Of a DNA stretch of 64,000 nt, positions 18,314 through 26,768 are shown piece by piece. A model generated the notes under the pieces. That model made no database searches. It saw only the letters and a program-made list of their open reading frames with translations, and had not been told where the DNA came from. The stretch is from assembly GCA_003281725.1 (NCBI GenBank), contig QCBC01000001.1, forward strand, positions 62,001 to 126,000. The letters run 5' to 3'. Position 1 is the first letter of the stretch, and each line of letters starts with the position of its first letter. Both the position numbers and the translations under genes were made by a program. This DNA comes from Pelagibacteraceae bacterium AG-345-O09 (lineage in GTDB: Bacteria; Pseudomonadota; Alphaproteobacteria; Pelagibacterales; Pelagibacteraceae).

Positions 18314-18634
18314 ATGTCTTTATTAGCAAAAATGGACGCTGCTATGACAGCAAAAGATGAAGCTGCTATGAATGAGATTTTTCATGATGATTATAAATTT
18401 ACAATGCATGCATCAGGAAAAATTATGGGAAAAACAGATGTAATTAAATGGGCGATGAGTGGAGACATCAATAAAGATAAAGTAAGAGTTCTTTTCGAGA
18501 ATGATGAAATTGGAGTTGAACATTCTTTTGTAACATTCAATGACGGTAATAAAGAAGCAGTAATGGCTGTTTATAAATATAAAGATGGAAAAATTGTTAG
18601 TTTAGAAACTGGCGCTACTCCAATATCCAAATAA
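18314..18634 (+). CDS. NTF2-like (SnoaL/DUF4440-type) small protein
   Basis: 106 residues. The helix MDAAMTAKDEAAMNEIFHDDYKFTMHASGKIMGKTDVIKW followed by sheet strands is typical of NTF2-like folds, which form cone-shaped pockets in enzymes or binding proteins. AAGAAAGGA precedes the ATG. Substrate and activity unknown. The next gene begins directly after its stop. Confidence 0.7.
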   Translation: MSLLAKMDAAMTAKDEAAMNEIFHDDYKFTMHASGKIMGKTDVIKWAMSGDINKDKVRVLFENDEIGVEHSFVTFNDGNKEAVMAVYKYKDGKIVSLETGATPISK

Positions 18635-19183
18635 GTGAAAAGAATTTCATTTATTTTTTTATTTTTTATATTCTCATCATCTTTATTCGCTAATAATTAC
18701 AAAGAAGAATTTGATAAATTATTTATTCAATTAAAAAGTGCGTCTAACTTTGAAAATTCTAAAAAAATAGAAAACAAAATTTGGAATTTGTGGACTACAC
18801 ATCCCTCTCAAAATAGATTGACGAAGCTTTTGTCAGAGGGCTCTTTATTGATGAATCAAAATAAGTTTGGGGAAGCTTACGATATTTTTACAAAAGTAAT
18901 TAATAAAGATCCTAATTGGGCAGAAGCTTGGAATAAGAGAGCAACTGTACTTTATTTAATGGGTAAATATGAATTGTCACAGGCAGACATAAACAAAGTC
19001 CTTCAAATTGAAAAAAGGCATTTTGGTGCATTAACAGGACAAGGATTAGTTCAAATAGCTTTAAAAAATTATGAAAAAGCGATTGATAGTTATATTGAGG
19101 CTCATAAGATCCACCCTTACATGAAATCGCCTATGATTATGATTCAAAAACTTCAAATTGAATTACAAAAAAAAGCTATATGA
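18635..19183 (+). CDS. TPR-repeat protein, exported
   Basis: 182 residues from a GTG that abuts the preceding stop. The N-terminus KRISFIFLFFIFSSSLFAN is a signal peptide. Two to three tetratricopeptide repeats run from about residue 75 (FGEAYDIFTKVINKDPNWAE and YELSQADINKVLQIEK). TPRs are protein-protein contact modules; a periplasmic scaffolding or assembly role is likely but unspecified. It overlaps the next gene by ATGA. Confidence 0.75.
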   Translation: MKRISFIFLFFIFSSSLFANNYKEEFDKLFIQLKSASNFENSKKIENKIWNLWTTHPSQNRLTKLLSEGSLLMNQNKFGEAYDIFTKVINKDPNWAEAWNKRATVLYLMGKYELSQADINKVLQIEKRHFGALTGQGLVQIALKNYEKAIDSYIEAHKIHPYMKSPMIMIQKLQIELQKKAI

Positions 19184-19770
19184 AAGATATAGATTTCTAT
19201 TTTTCAATAGGTAGTACTTATACTTATTTGTCTGTTACTAGAATTCTTGATGTTGAAAAAAAAAGTCAAGTAAAATTTAATTGGAAACCTTTTAGTGTAA
19301 GAATGATCATGAAAGAAATGAATAATATTCCTTTTCCAAAAGATAAAATTAACAAAGTTAATTATATGTGGAGAGATATTGAAAGAAGAGCTGAAGGATA
19401 TAAATTTTTTGCAAAAACGCCTGTACCCTACCCTTTATCAGAATTTGATTTGGCAAATCAAATAGCTATACTTGGTTTAAAGATGGGTTGGGGGGTAGAC
19501 TATGTAAGACTAACTTATAAAAAATGGTTTCAAGAGGGAAAGGAGCCTGCGGTGGAACCTAGTATCTCCGAAGTATGCAAGGAATTGAGTTTGAATAAAG
19601 ATGAAATAATAATTGAGTCTAAAACTAAAGAAATAAAAGATGAATATTTTTCAAATACAGATACCGCTCGTGAAAATAAAATTTTTGGTAGTCCGTCATT
19701 TATGGTTGATAATGAACTATTCTGGGGTGACGACAGAATGGAAGATGCTATAAAGTGGGTTAAAAAATAA
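19180..19770 (+). CDS. 2-hydroxychromene-2-carboxylate isomerase / DsbA-family thioredoxin-like protein
   Basis: 196 residues of the DsbA-like thioredoxin superfamily, in the branch with 2-hydroxychromene-2-carboxylate isomerases: DFYFSIGSTYTYLSV at the start, with a Ser where DsbA has CxxC, and FGSPSFMVDNELFWGDDRM at the end. These are glutathione-dependent isomerases of aromatic degradation, but many bacterial homologues have unknown substrates. No aromatic genes are nearby. It is translationally coupled to the TPR gene. Confidence 0.75.
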   Translation: MKDIDFYFSIGSTYTYLSVTRILDVEKKSQVKFNWKPFSVRMIMKEMNNIPFPKDKINKVNYMWRDIERRAEGYKFFAKTPVPYPLSEFDLANQIAILGLKMGWGVDYVRLTYKKWFQEGKEPAVEPSISEVCKELSLNKDEIIIESKTKEIKDEYFSNTDTARENKIFGSPSFMVDNELFWGDDRMEDAIKWVKK

Positions 19771-19991
19771 TGTTTCCAAAAAAATATTCTAATCTTTTGT
19801 TTATATTGGTAATGGGTTTTGGAATGAGTCTGCTCATGACCTTAATTATAACTTATGTCAATACTGGATTAGATAGCGGTTATTTAAATAGATTCTTAAA
19901 AGCTTGGGCAGTTGGACTTCCGATTGCAATTACAGCTGCATTATTAGTTGGTCCTATTGCTAAAAAGTTTGTAGATAAAATAACTAAATAA
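19770..19991 (+). CDS. DUF2798 family small membrane protein
   Basis: 73 residues with two membrane helices (about 7-29 and 43-66) and a GLPIAITAALLVGPIAKKFV ending typical of DUF2798. Function unknown. Its ATG overlaps the stop of the isomerase-like gene by one base (TAATG), so it is coupled to it. Confidence 0.72.
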   Translation: MFPKKYSNLLFILVMGFGMSLLMTLIITYVNTGLDSGYLNRFLKAWAVGLPIAITAALLVGPIAKKFVDKITK

Positions 19992-20005
19992 TCATATTCT
20001 CTGTA

Positions 20006-20341
20006 ATGAGTGTTTTTTCAGGTTACATGTTTTTGGGACTTGGTATTTTAACTGGCATTAGTGCTAATAGTTTTGCTAAAATTTCAGATGGATTTTCAAA
20101 ACTTAACCCCACTATTGCATGTCTAGTATTAATGTTTGTTTGTATGTTTTCTCTTTCAAAAGCAATGTCTGTAATACCCGTTGGCTTTACTTATGCGACT
20201 TACGGAGGATTAACAATAACTGCAGTTGCTGTTTTTGGTTTGATTAAATACAATCAGATGCCAAACCTTTATGGAATATTAGGGATCTCGTTAATAATAA
20301 TTGGAGTAATTATATTAAATACTTTTGGTAAAACTACTTAG
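20006..20341 (+). CDS. Small multidrug resistance (SMR/EmrE-type) family transporter
   Basis: 111 residues with four membrane helices. GLGILTGISANSFAKISDGFSKLNP at the start, with Ser where EmrE carries Glu14, and the YATYGGLTITAVAVFGLI stretch match SMR proteins. Classic members exchange protons for toxic cations as dimers. The missing acidic residue suggests that this one is not a standard drug exporter. The stop overlaps that of the convergent phosphatase gene. Confidence 0.72.
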   Translation: MSVFSGYMFLGLGILTGISANSFAKISDGFSKLNPTIACLVLMFVCMFSLSKAMSVIPVGFTYATYGGLTITAVAVFGLIKYNQMPNLYGILGISLIIIGVIILNTFGKTT

Positions 20342-21140
20342 CAACAGGTTTCAATAATTTCAAAATTTTATTTTGAATTTTTGAATTGGTGGAGGCAACA
20401 ATATTACCAGCTTTAATCGCATCATTATTATTCCAAGTACTTACTACACCACCAGCAGCTTTTATTATTGGAATTAAAGGATGAATATCCCATTTTTTAT
20501 TTGCACATTGAATAACTACGTCTACTTTTCCCTCTGCAAGGTGAGAATAACTTAGAGCATCAGCACAGGGAAATTGCATTAACTTTAAAATTTTAGGTAT
20601 TTTTTTTTGTTTGTTTAAGGGTAACATTCCATGAAAAGCAGCAGAAACTTTTATATTTCTCATTGAAACTTTTTTATTAACTTTTATTTTCTTTCTTTTT
20701 CCATTTTCAACTACATAAGCTAACTTATCTGAGGAATTAAAGTAAAATTTTCTAAGTACTGGATAATTGGCTAAACCAACTACAGGTGTGCCTTTATAAT
20801 TTAGAGAAACTAAATTGCTCCAAGTAGGATTTCCTATTACATAGGACCTGGTTCCATCAATTGGGTCAATTATCCAAGTGTATTCACTTTTAGTTTTTTT
20901 ATATCCAAATTCTTCACCGATCACCTGATGGTTTGGAAATTTTTTTTTAATCTCATTTCTAATAAATTTTTCAAACGCTTTATCTGAGGTTGTAACGGGA
21001 TCATATCCCCTTCCCTTTAATTTATTTGAAACTTTAAAGGTTCTATTCAATTTAGAGTAATAAAAACTGGTTAATTTCCTTGCTAAATTTTCAAGAAATT
21101 TTGAATAAACTTTATAATCTTTAGAATTTAATATCTTCAC
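20334..21140 (-). CDS. hisN: Inositol-monophosphatase family phosphatase, probably histidinol-phosphatase
   Basis: 268 residues. Metal sites are visible as GEEFG, WIIDPIDGTRSYV and CANKKWDIHPL. The variant IDPIDGTRSYVIGNPTWSNLV is typical of the HisN histidinol-phosphatase branch. It would remove phosphate from histidinol phosphate, the penultimate part of histidine synthesis. An inositol- or nucleotide-phosphatase (SuhB/CysQ-like) role cannot be excluded. hisI lies elsewhere in the window, so histidine genes are dispersed. Confidence 0.78.
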   Translation of the reverse strand: MKILNSKDYKVYSKFLENLARKLTSFYYSKLNRTFKVSNKLKGRGYDPVTTSDKAFEKFIRNEIKKKFPNHQVIGEEFGYKKTKSEYTWIIDPIDGTRSYVIGNPTWSNLVSLNYKGTPVVGLANYPVLRKFYFNSSDKLAYVVENGKRKKIKVNKKVSMRNIKVSAAFHGMLPLNKQKKIPKILKLMQFPCADALSYSHLAEGKVDVVIQCANKKWDIHPLIPIIKAAGGVVSTWNNNDAIKAGNIVASTNSKIQNKILKLLKPVAK

Positions 21141-21206
21141 AAATGACTAATACTATTTAATTACTATTGATTAAAGCTAAATTTTAAATAATCATTTAGA
21201 ATCTTT

Positions 21207-22307
21207 ATGAAAATTGAACTAAATGAAAATAAAGTTTTTTTGGAGAATCAGGGTTTAAAAAAAGAAATTCATCCTTTTTGGCTTAGAGAAAGAATTGATG
21301 GAAAAGATTACATAGATAAAATCACACAACAAAGACTTTTTGATCCAACTGAACTAAAGAATAACATTAAAATCGAAAAATTAAATTTAACAGATGGTTT
21401 TTTAGAGATTACTTTTAACGATGGAACTTACAATAAATTTAGCATCGAAAATATTTTAAAGGAGTTTACAAATAATAATTTTACTCAAAATATAGGAAAA
21501 GTTAAATGGGACTCCTCATTTAAAATTTCAAATAATTTTGATTTTGAGGAAAATATCTTTGAAAAGAGGAACATGTATGAAGCCCTTGTTCATTTTTATA
21601 AGTTTGGTTTTGTAATATTTAAAAAAGTTCCAACAAAAAATAATTTTATTGTAAATTTTGCAAATTCAATTGGAAGTGTTAGGAGAACAAATTTTGGAGA
21701 ATTTTTTAATGTTAAGTCAAAACCCAATCCAAATGATCTAGCCTATACATCATTACCTTTAGCTCCTCATACAGACAATCCCTACAGAAATCCAGTGCCA
21801 TGCATTCAGTTGCTACATTGTATCGAGAATGAGGTTAAAGGTGGTTTATCTACTTTAGTTGACGGTTATAATGTTAGTGAGAATCTAAAAAAAGATTATC
21901 CTGATTACTATAAAATTTTAACTGAAACAAAGGTGAGATTTCAATTTATTGATCAAAGTATTATTTTAGAAAACTGGTCAGAAATGATTAAAGTTGATCA
22001 AAATGGAAAATTTGAACAAGTAAGATTTAGTCCTAGGCTTGATTTTGTTCCTTTAATAGATAAAGAAAAATTAGAATTATTTTATTCAGCAAGAAAAAAA
22101 ATATCTGAGCTATATAATTCAGATAAATTTCGTATTGAATTTAGATTAATTCCAGGTGATTTAATAATGATGGACAATCATAGACTTTTACATGGTCGAA
22201 CTAGATACAATGCTAACGAGGGTAATAGATTTCTTCAAGGTTGTTATATTGATTACGATAGCACAGAAGGTAAATTAAAACACCTTAGGCGAGAATTAAA
22301 TATTTAA
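21207..22307 (+). CDS. Gamma-butyrobetaine-dioxygenase-like Fe(II)/2-oxoglutarate oxygenase
   Basis: 366 residues in two parts: an N-terminal DUF971-like module (about 8-90, HPFWLRERIDG) and a TauD/TfdA-type oxygenase (about 115-355). Iron ligands are His188 and Asp190 in LAPHTDNPYRN and His329 in HRLLHGRTRY. This architecture is that of gamma-butyrobetaine and trimethyllysine dioxygenases, which hydroxylate quaternary amines. It may help degrade a trimethylated amino compound. The true substrate is unknown; no carnitine genes are adjacent. Confidence 0.82.
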   Translation: MKIELNENKVFLENQGLKKEIHPFWLRERIDGKDYIDKITQQRLFDPTELKNNIKIEKLNLTDGFLEITFNDGTYNKFSIENILKEFTNNNFTQNIGKVKWDSSFKISNNFDFEENIFEKRNMYEALVHFYKFGFVIFKKVPTKNNFIVNFANSIGSVRRTNFGEFFNVKSKPNPNDLAYTSLPLAPHTDNPYRNPVPCIQLLHCIENEVKGGLSTLVDGYNVSENLKKDYPDYYKILTETKVRFQFIDQSIILENWSEMIKVDQNGKFEQVRFSPRLDFVPLIDKEKLELFYSARKKISELYNSDKFRIEFRLIPGDLIMMDNHRLLHGRTRYNANEGNRFLQGCYIDYDSTEGKLKHLRRELNI

Positions 22308-22309
22308 AT

Positions 22310-22489
22310 TTATTTTTTAAAACAGTTATTGACTAATATTGCCATCAGTATCCAAATTACAAATATTTCTCCATGTGTAAATGAATAGTCCGCACCGGCA
22401 AATCCTGCAACAATATTTATTCCATAAATAATTATTGTGGAGATAATAAGACTAGAAATTAAATTAATTAATCCACTTATATATTTCAT
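22310..22489 (-). CDS. Small membrane protein (59 aa), hypothetical
   Basis: A 59-residue frame with ATG at 22487-22489. It is mostly hydrophobic: LINLISSLIISTIIIYGIN then a short polar loop GADYSFTHGE and a second helix IFVIWILMAILV, ending NNCFKK. It fills exactly the gap between the dioxygenase stop (22307) and the cytochrome gene, with a 2-base convergent gap. I see no ribosome site of note. No homologue is known to me. Confidence 0.5.
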   Translation of the reverse strand: MKYISGLINLISSLIISTIIIYGINIVAGFAGADYSFTHGEIFVIWILMAILVNNCFKK

Positions 22490-22531
22490 AATTTAAATTT
22501 ATATATATTTATGCTTAATTCAATTCTAAAT

Positions 22532-22993
22532 TTAATGAGGAGCTCTAAATTTACTATGACAAGCCTTACAATTACTCCACATAAATTTTTGCAAGGTAGC
22601 TCTAACATCATCGCTAGACTCTATAACTTTAGCTAATTTAATCATGTCAGTAGAAGATTTTTTCATCAAACTATTAAACTCATCTTTATTTTCCCATATA
22701 ATTGGTAAAGCTTCTGTTTTAAAACCTTCTTTTGTATTATCTGGAAAATATTCAAGTAAAATTAAGTAATTTTCACTCATTTCTTCCATTAAGCCTGAAG
22801 CCTTAACAAAATCACCTTTACTAGCAAAGGCTTGAACCTTTTTAGCAGTACTGTAATTTTTGCTAAATAATGCTTTTCTTCCTTTAATTATTTCTTCGAC
22901 TGATAATTCAGAATATGCAGGTAAAGTAATTGAGGTTAGTGCAGCAATAAAGAAAATATATTTGATAAGATTTATGATATATTTAGACATCAT
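22532..22993 (-). CDS. Cytochrome c' (class II c-type cytochrome)
   Basis: 153 residues. A signal peptide covers about residues 1-28, ending PAYS. The mature part is a four-helix bundle with a single C-terminal heme site CKACH at residues 142-146, as in cytochrome c' and c556. It would sit in the periplasm and carry electrons or bind small gases. Its start codon is directly back-to-back with that of the cytochrome b561 gene, which suggests a functional pair. Confidence 0.85.
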   Translation of the reverse strand: MMSKYIINLIKYIFFIAALTSITLPAYSELSVEEIIKGRKALFSKNYSTAKKVQAFASKGDFVKASGLMEEMSENYLILLEYFPDNTKEGFKTEALPIIWENKDEFNSLMKKSSTDMIKLAKVIESSDDVRATLQKFMWSNCKACHSKFRAPH

Positions 22994-23521
22994 ATGAGGT
23001 TAATAAATAACTTAACAGAATATGGGTTTATTTCAAAAGCATTTCATTGGTTAAGTGCCGCAGCATTAGTTGTTCAAATACCATTGGGTTTCTATTTGGT
23101 TGATCTTGATTTTAATGAAACAAGATTAACTGTTGAAAGTATTCATGTTGTTATTGGTCTTTCGATATTTTATTTAACTATATTGAGGTTAATCTATAAA
23201 ATTTTCAATCCAACTCCATCTTTGGGTAACAGTATCTTTCCAGGACAAAGATTAATAGCAAAAATGAACCATATATTTTTGTATATAACTATTTTGACTA
23301 TTACTATTTCAGGTGCTTTTAAAAAATTATTTAATGGTGAAATACTTAACTTATTTTTCTTTAATCTAGAAATTAAAGATAATTTCGAATTAGCAGAACT
23401 ATTTTATGATATCCATATAATTGCAAATTATTGTTTGATTGCCTTAATCTCATTACATATTTTAGCAGTAATAGCACATAAAGTTTTATTTAGAGAAAAC
23501 TTACTAAAAAGAGTCTTATAA
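22994..23521 (+). CDS. Cytochrome b561 family membrane protein
   Basis: 175 residues with four membrane helices and heme-ligand histidines in SKAFHWLSA, SIHVVIGL, YDIHIIANY and SLHILAVIAHK. This matches bacterial CybB-type cytochrome b561. It would move electrons between quinol and a periplasmic acceptor, plausibly the adjacent cytochrome c'. The gene starts at the base after the divergent cytochrome start, leaving no untranslated leader of its own. Confidence 0.88.
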   Translation: MRLINNLTEYGFISKAFHWLSAAALVVQIPLGFYLVDLDFNETRLTVESIHVVIGLSIFYLTILRLIYKIFNPTPSLGNSIFPGQRLIAKMNHIFLYITILTITISGAFKKLFNGEILNLFFFNLEIKDNFELAELFYDIHIIANYCLIALISLHILAVIAHKVLFRENLLKRVL

Positions 23522-24226
23522 AATAAAGCAATCCAGTTTATCTCTAAATTGAATGTAATTTTTATATTTATGATTTATTTCCTCAATACCTTCTAAAATT
23601 TCTCTTTTAGGTAATGGTAATAAAATTGAGATATACTTGTTCTCAATCATAGTAAGATATTTTTTTTTATTGATTTTAACTTTATAGATAAAGTTTTTTC
23701 TTTTTCGTTGAGGATAAAGTCTAGTGATGAGTTTTAAAACTTTGTTATCTCTTTTAAGAGATTTATTAAGTCTTATTCTCATTTTTCTAAAGGTAGGTAA
23801 TTCATTTTTTTTACCATCTAATGTTAAAATAAAAATTTTACCATTATGTTTCAAATTTTTCTTACAAAGAAATAATAATCTTTTTATTTTTTTAAAGGTT
23901 AACAAATGAATTGTTTGTTTAATCAAAATTAAATCAAATTTTTTCGTATTAGTTAAAAAGAACGATGCAGCATCTGTTTTTTTGAAATTTATCCTTTTAT
24001 CTTTATCTTTGTGATTTATAATATCAACACCAGTTGGCTTACTTTTAAGTTTTAAACTTGATTTTATTGTTCCTAAAATTTTACCTCGACCACATCCAAT
24101 ATCTAATATTTCAGAATTTGGGTTTAATTTTATATTTTTGAATAAAAATTTATTAAATGACTTAATGTAATCGTTGGAAGAAAGCCAAGTTTTATTATCC
24201 CAGTTTTTAATGACAGTTGATGCCAA
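23516..24226 (-). CDS. Class I SAM-dependent methyltransferase
   Basis: 236 residues from a TTG, supported by GGAG ten bases upstream. SAM motif I is EILDIGCGRGKILG near residue 40; motif II is FDLILIKQTIHLL. The rest is very Lys/Arg-rich. It could methylate a small molecule or lipid; the substrate is unknown. Its start overlaps the end of the preceding membrane-protein gene by 20 bases. Confidence 0.75.
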   Translation of the reverse strand: MASTVIKNWDNKTWLSSNDYIKSFNKFLFKNIKLNPNSEILDIGCGRGKILGTIKSSLKLKSKPTGVDIINHKDKDKRINFKKTDAASFFLTNTKKFDLILIKQTIHLLTFKKIKRLLFLCKKNLKHNGKIFILTLDGKKNELPTFRKMRIRLNKSLKRDNKVLKLITRLYPQRKRKNFIYKVKINKKKYLTMIENKYISILLPLPKREILEGIEEINHKYKNYIQFRDKLDCFIL

Positions 24227-24644
24227 ATTTTTTAAGTCTCCAGTAATTATAGGGCCATGGAGTTACAAAACCTACTCCAAGCATTAAAGGTATAACCCAC
24301 CAAGTTAATATTGCTCCACCAGTTAAAAGATAATCAGTTAAATTCATCGCAATTTCCATACTTACCATAGCGATAAAGCTCATACCTAAAGCTGTTTTTA
24401 ATGCATTATTAAAACTTATATTTTGTCTAAGTAAGATAAAAGTTTCAAGCATTACGCTAGTTGTTAAACCATTTATTATTGCTAGAATCATTATTCCTAA
24501 AACTGGAAATGGTATTTCTGTTAATTGAAAAAATAAAATAGTACCAAAATCTCCTATGGCACATCCAAGCAAACACCATGCAGTATTTTTTGCACTTTGT
24601 TTCCAAGTATTTTTACAGGACCAGTCAAATGTGGTGGTTTCCAT
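24207..24644 (-). CDS. DUF4396-like integral membrane protein, hypothetical
   Basis: 145 residues with about four membrane helices. TTFDWSCKNTWKQSAKNTAWCLLGCAIGDFGTI at the start and LGVGFVTPWPYNYWRLKKFG at the end resemble DUF4396 membrane proteins. The family name is from memory and uncertain. The ATG lies only 22 bases from the divergent MBL-fold gene. Confidence 0.6.
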   Translation of the reverse strand: METTTFDWSCKNTWKQSAKNTAWCLLGCAIGDFGTILFFQLTEIPFPVLGIMILAIINGLTTSVMLETFILLRQNISFNNALKTALGMSFIAMVSMEIAMNLTDYLLTGGAILTWWVIPLMLGVGFVTPWPYNYWRLKKFGINCH

Positions 24645-24666
24645 GATTTTATGATAATATTTACTT

Positions 24667-25353
24667 ATGATTTTTAAACAAGTTTTTGATCAAAAATCCA
24701 GCACTTACACCTACATAATTGCCTCAGCAGAAGGAAGAGAAGCTTTAATCATTGATCCTGTTTTAGAAAATGTCGAGGACTACATAAAGTTACTTACTGA
24801 ATTAAATTTAAAATTAGTAAAAGTAATAGATACCCATATTCATGCTGATCATGTAACTGGTGCAGGTAAATTGAGAGACAAAACTCAATGTGTGACTATT
24901 ATGGGAGAACATACCCCAACAGATGCTGTTGAGATAAAAGTTAAAGATGAAGAAATAATCAAACTTGATCAATTAAAGATTAAAGCTCTTTATACTCCAG
25001 GCCATACTTCTGATAGCTTTAGTTTTTTAATGGATAATTATTTATTTTCAGGAGATACCTTGCTTATTAATGGTACCGGAAGAACAGATTTTCAAAATGG
25101 TAATTCAAAAGATGCTTATAACTCGTTATTCAATAGACTTTTAAAACTACCTGACGAAACACTTGTCTACCCCGCACATGATTATAAGGGAGAAAAAGTT
25201 AGTAGTATTGGAAAAGAAAAGAAATTTAATCCAAGATTACAGGTTAATAATGTTGAGGAATATATTGAAATTATGAATAATCTAAATTTAGAGAAACCTG
25301 CAGCAATAGATTTTAATGTTACAAATAATCTTAAATTAGGTGCTGAACTTTAA
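24667..25353 (+). CDS. MBL-fold hydrolase, persulfide dioxygenase (ETHE1)-like
   Basis: 228 residues, metallo-beta-lactamase fold. Iron-binding motif THIHADHVTGAG near residue 58, then TPGHTSDSFSFLM and FSGDTLLINGTGRTDFQ, are closest to ETHE1/Blh persulfide dioxygenases. The glyoxalase II branch differs at TGRTDF. It would oxidise glutathione persulfide to sulfite, handling sulfide. A rhodanese domain, often fused, is absent. It shares stop bases with a convergent thioredoxin-like gene. Confidence 0.82.
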   Translation: MIFKQVFDQKSSTYTYIIASAEGREALIIDPVLENVEDYIKLLTELNLKLVKVIDTHIHADHVTGAGKLRDKTQCVTIMGEHTPTDAVEIKVKDEEIIKLDQLKIKALYTPGHTSDSFSFLMDNYLFSGDTLLINGTGRTDFQNGNSKDAYNSLFNRLLKLPDETLVYPAHDYKGEKVSSIGKEKKFNPRLQVNNVEEYIEIMNNLNLEKPAAIDFNVTNNLKLGAEL

Positions 25354-25739
25354 ATTGAAGATTTAATAGCCTCGTAAATTAAATCTTTAGTTGTCTCGCC
25401 AACACTTCTATAAATTTCTTTGTTATCTTTAAAAATTAAAAGTGTGGTTTGGTATTGTACTTTCAGTAAGTCAGCGATTTCTCTATTAGTTACATCAAAT
25501 GAAAAATATTCAATATTATCAAACTTAATATCAGATAGTCCACCTTCATTTTTGGCTTGCTTGAGAATTTTCATCTGACCAGCACAAGATGAACAATATT
25601 TAATCCAAGAACTTACCACTACAAATTTACCCTCTGACTGTGCTTTATCAAACAACACTTTATCAAAGGTTGTCTTTTTTTCCATCGCATTAGCACTAAA
25701 AGCTATTAAACAAAAAATAAATATGTAAATTTTTTTCAT
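25350..25739 (-). CDS. Exported thioredoxin-like protein
   Basis: 129 residues: signal peptide 1-18 ending SANA, then a thioredoxin-like domain with SSWIKYCSSC, Cys49 and Cys52, in place of the usual WCxxC, and FDVTNREIADLLKVQYQTTLLIF. It resembles the C-terminal thioredoxin part of DsbD or SoxW-type proteins. A role in periplasmic thiol exchange is likely. Its electron donor is unknown. Confidence 0.78.
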   Translation of the reverse strand: MKKIYIFIFCLIAFSANAMEKKTTFDKVLFDKAQSEGKFVVVSSWIKYCSSCAGQMKILKQAKNEGGLSDIKFDNIEYFSFDVTNREIADLLKVQYQTTLLIFKDNKEIYRSVGETTKDLIYEAIKSSI

Positions 25740-25745
25740 AAATTT

Positions 25746-26060
25746 TTATACAACAAAAATTAGAAACCAATAAGATATTAATCCAGAAAAAATTGTCGCA
25801 ATTATACTTCGAGATAATATCCCAATCACCATTGCAATTATTGCTGCTAATATCTTTGGGTTTTCCTCTATTTGGAATAGTCCTATTTCATTTATAAAAA
25901 TTGCAGGAAAAATAATAGCTGGGAATATCGCAGATGGTACAAAAGATAATATCTCTCTTATCCTGTCATTAAACATTTCTTTTTTGATTAATGCTATCAT
26001 TGTAAATCTAGTGAGATAAGTAATTAATCCACAATATATAATTAAAGTCCAATTACTCAT
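25746..26060 (-). CDS. azlD: AzlD family branched-chain amino acid exporter subunit
   Basis: 104 residues with four membrane helices, beginning NWTLIIYCGLITYLTRFTM, the usual AzlD start. With AzlC it forms a two-part exporter for branched-chain amino acids or analogues. It overlaps azlC by ATGA. Confidence 0.82.
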   Translation of the reverse strand: MSNWTLIIYCGLITYLTRFTMIALIKKEMFNDRIREILSFVPSAIFPAIIFPAIFINEIGLFQIEENPKILAAIIAMVIGILSRSIIATIFSGLISYWFLIFVV

Positions 26061-26749
26061 TTTGTTTTAATGGTTTTGGTTAATATCATAGCAGTTAATA
26101 AACCAGCTAAAGCTGCAACTATTACATAAGCTTTGAAAGGAATATAATTATAACCTAGAGTAGCTACTGTTCCCGAAATAATTATTACGATTACATTTAT
26201 AAATTTTCTAAAATCATTAACTAATAATGCTAAAAAAGTTAATGGAACAGCAAAACTTAGCCCCAGCTTTTCAGGTATAGATGCACCTAAAATGATTCCT
26301 AGTAATGTTGTTGATTGCCAGATAACCCAACAAGTTGCCCCACCACCAACTAAATGAAAATATCGATTTCTTTCTTTATTTTTCTTTAAATATTCATTGG
26401 ATATTGCAAAAGCTTGATCAATTAGAAAGTAAGAAATTATAATTTTCCAAATTAATTTCAAATCTGATAAATGTTCAGAGACTACTGCTCCATAAAGTAA
26501 ATGTCTTGAGTTTACAGCTCCAACTGAACTAATGATAACTAAAGAAGAAGCACCACCAGAAAATAATTGTAAAAGAACAATCTGGGAAGCGCCACCAAAT
26601 ACTATTAAAGACATTCCCATTGTTTCTAAAGGTGTAAATCCTATATCAATAGCAAGGACACCAAATATTAAACCAAATGGTACAACGGGTATCATCAATG
26701 GACTTACATCAACAATTCCTTTTAAGAATATTTTAAAATTACTATTCAT
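26057..26749 (-). CDS. azlC: AzlC family branched-chain amino acid exporter subunit
   Basis: 230 residues with about six to seven helices. The LMIPVVPFGLIFGVLAIDIGFTP opening and the GGASQIVLLQL stretch are AzlC hallmarks, and NSRHLLYGAVVSEHL follows. It pairs with AzlD. It lies 19 bases downstream of the iron-transporter ATPase gene but is not obviously related in function. Confidence 0.88.
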   Translation of the reverse strand: MNSNFKIFLKGIVDVSPLMIPVVPFGLIFGVLAIDIGFTPLETMGMSLIVFGGASQIVLLQLFSGGASSLVIISSVGAVNSRHLLYGAVVSEHLSDLKLIWKIIISYFLIDQAFAISNEYLKKNKERNRYFHLVGGGATCWVIWQSTTLLGIILGASIPEKLGLSFAVPLTFLALLVNDFRKFINVIVIIISGTVATLGYNYIPFKAYVIVAALAGLLTAMILTKTIKTK

Positions 26750-26768
26750 TTTATTAAAAAGCTTTCTA

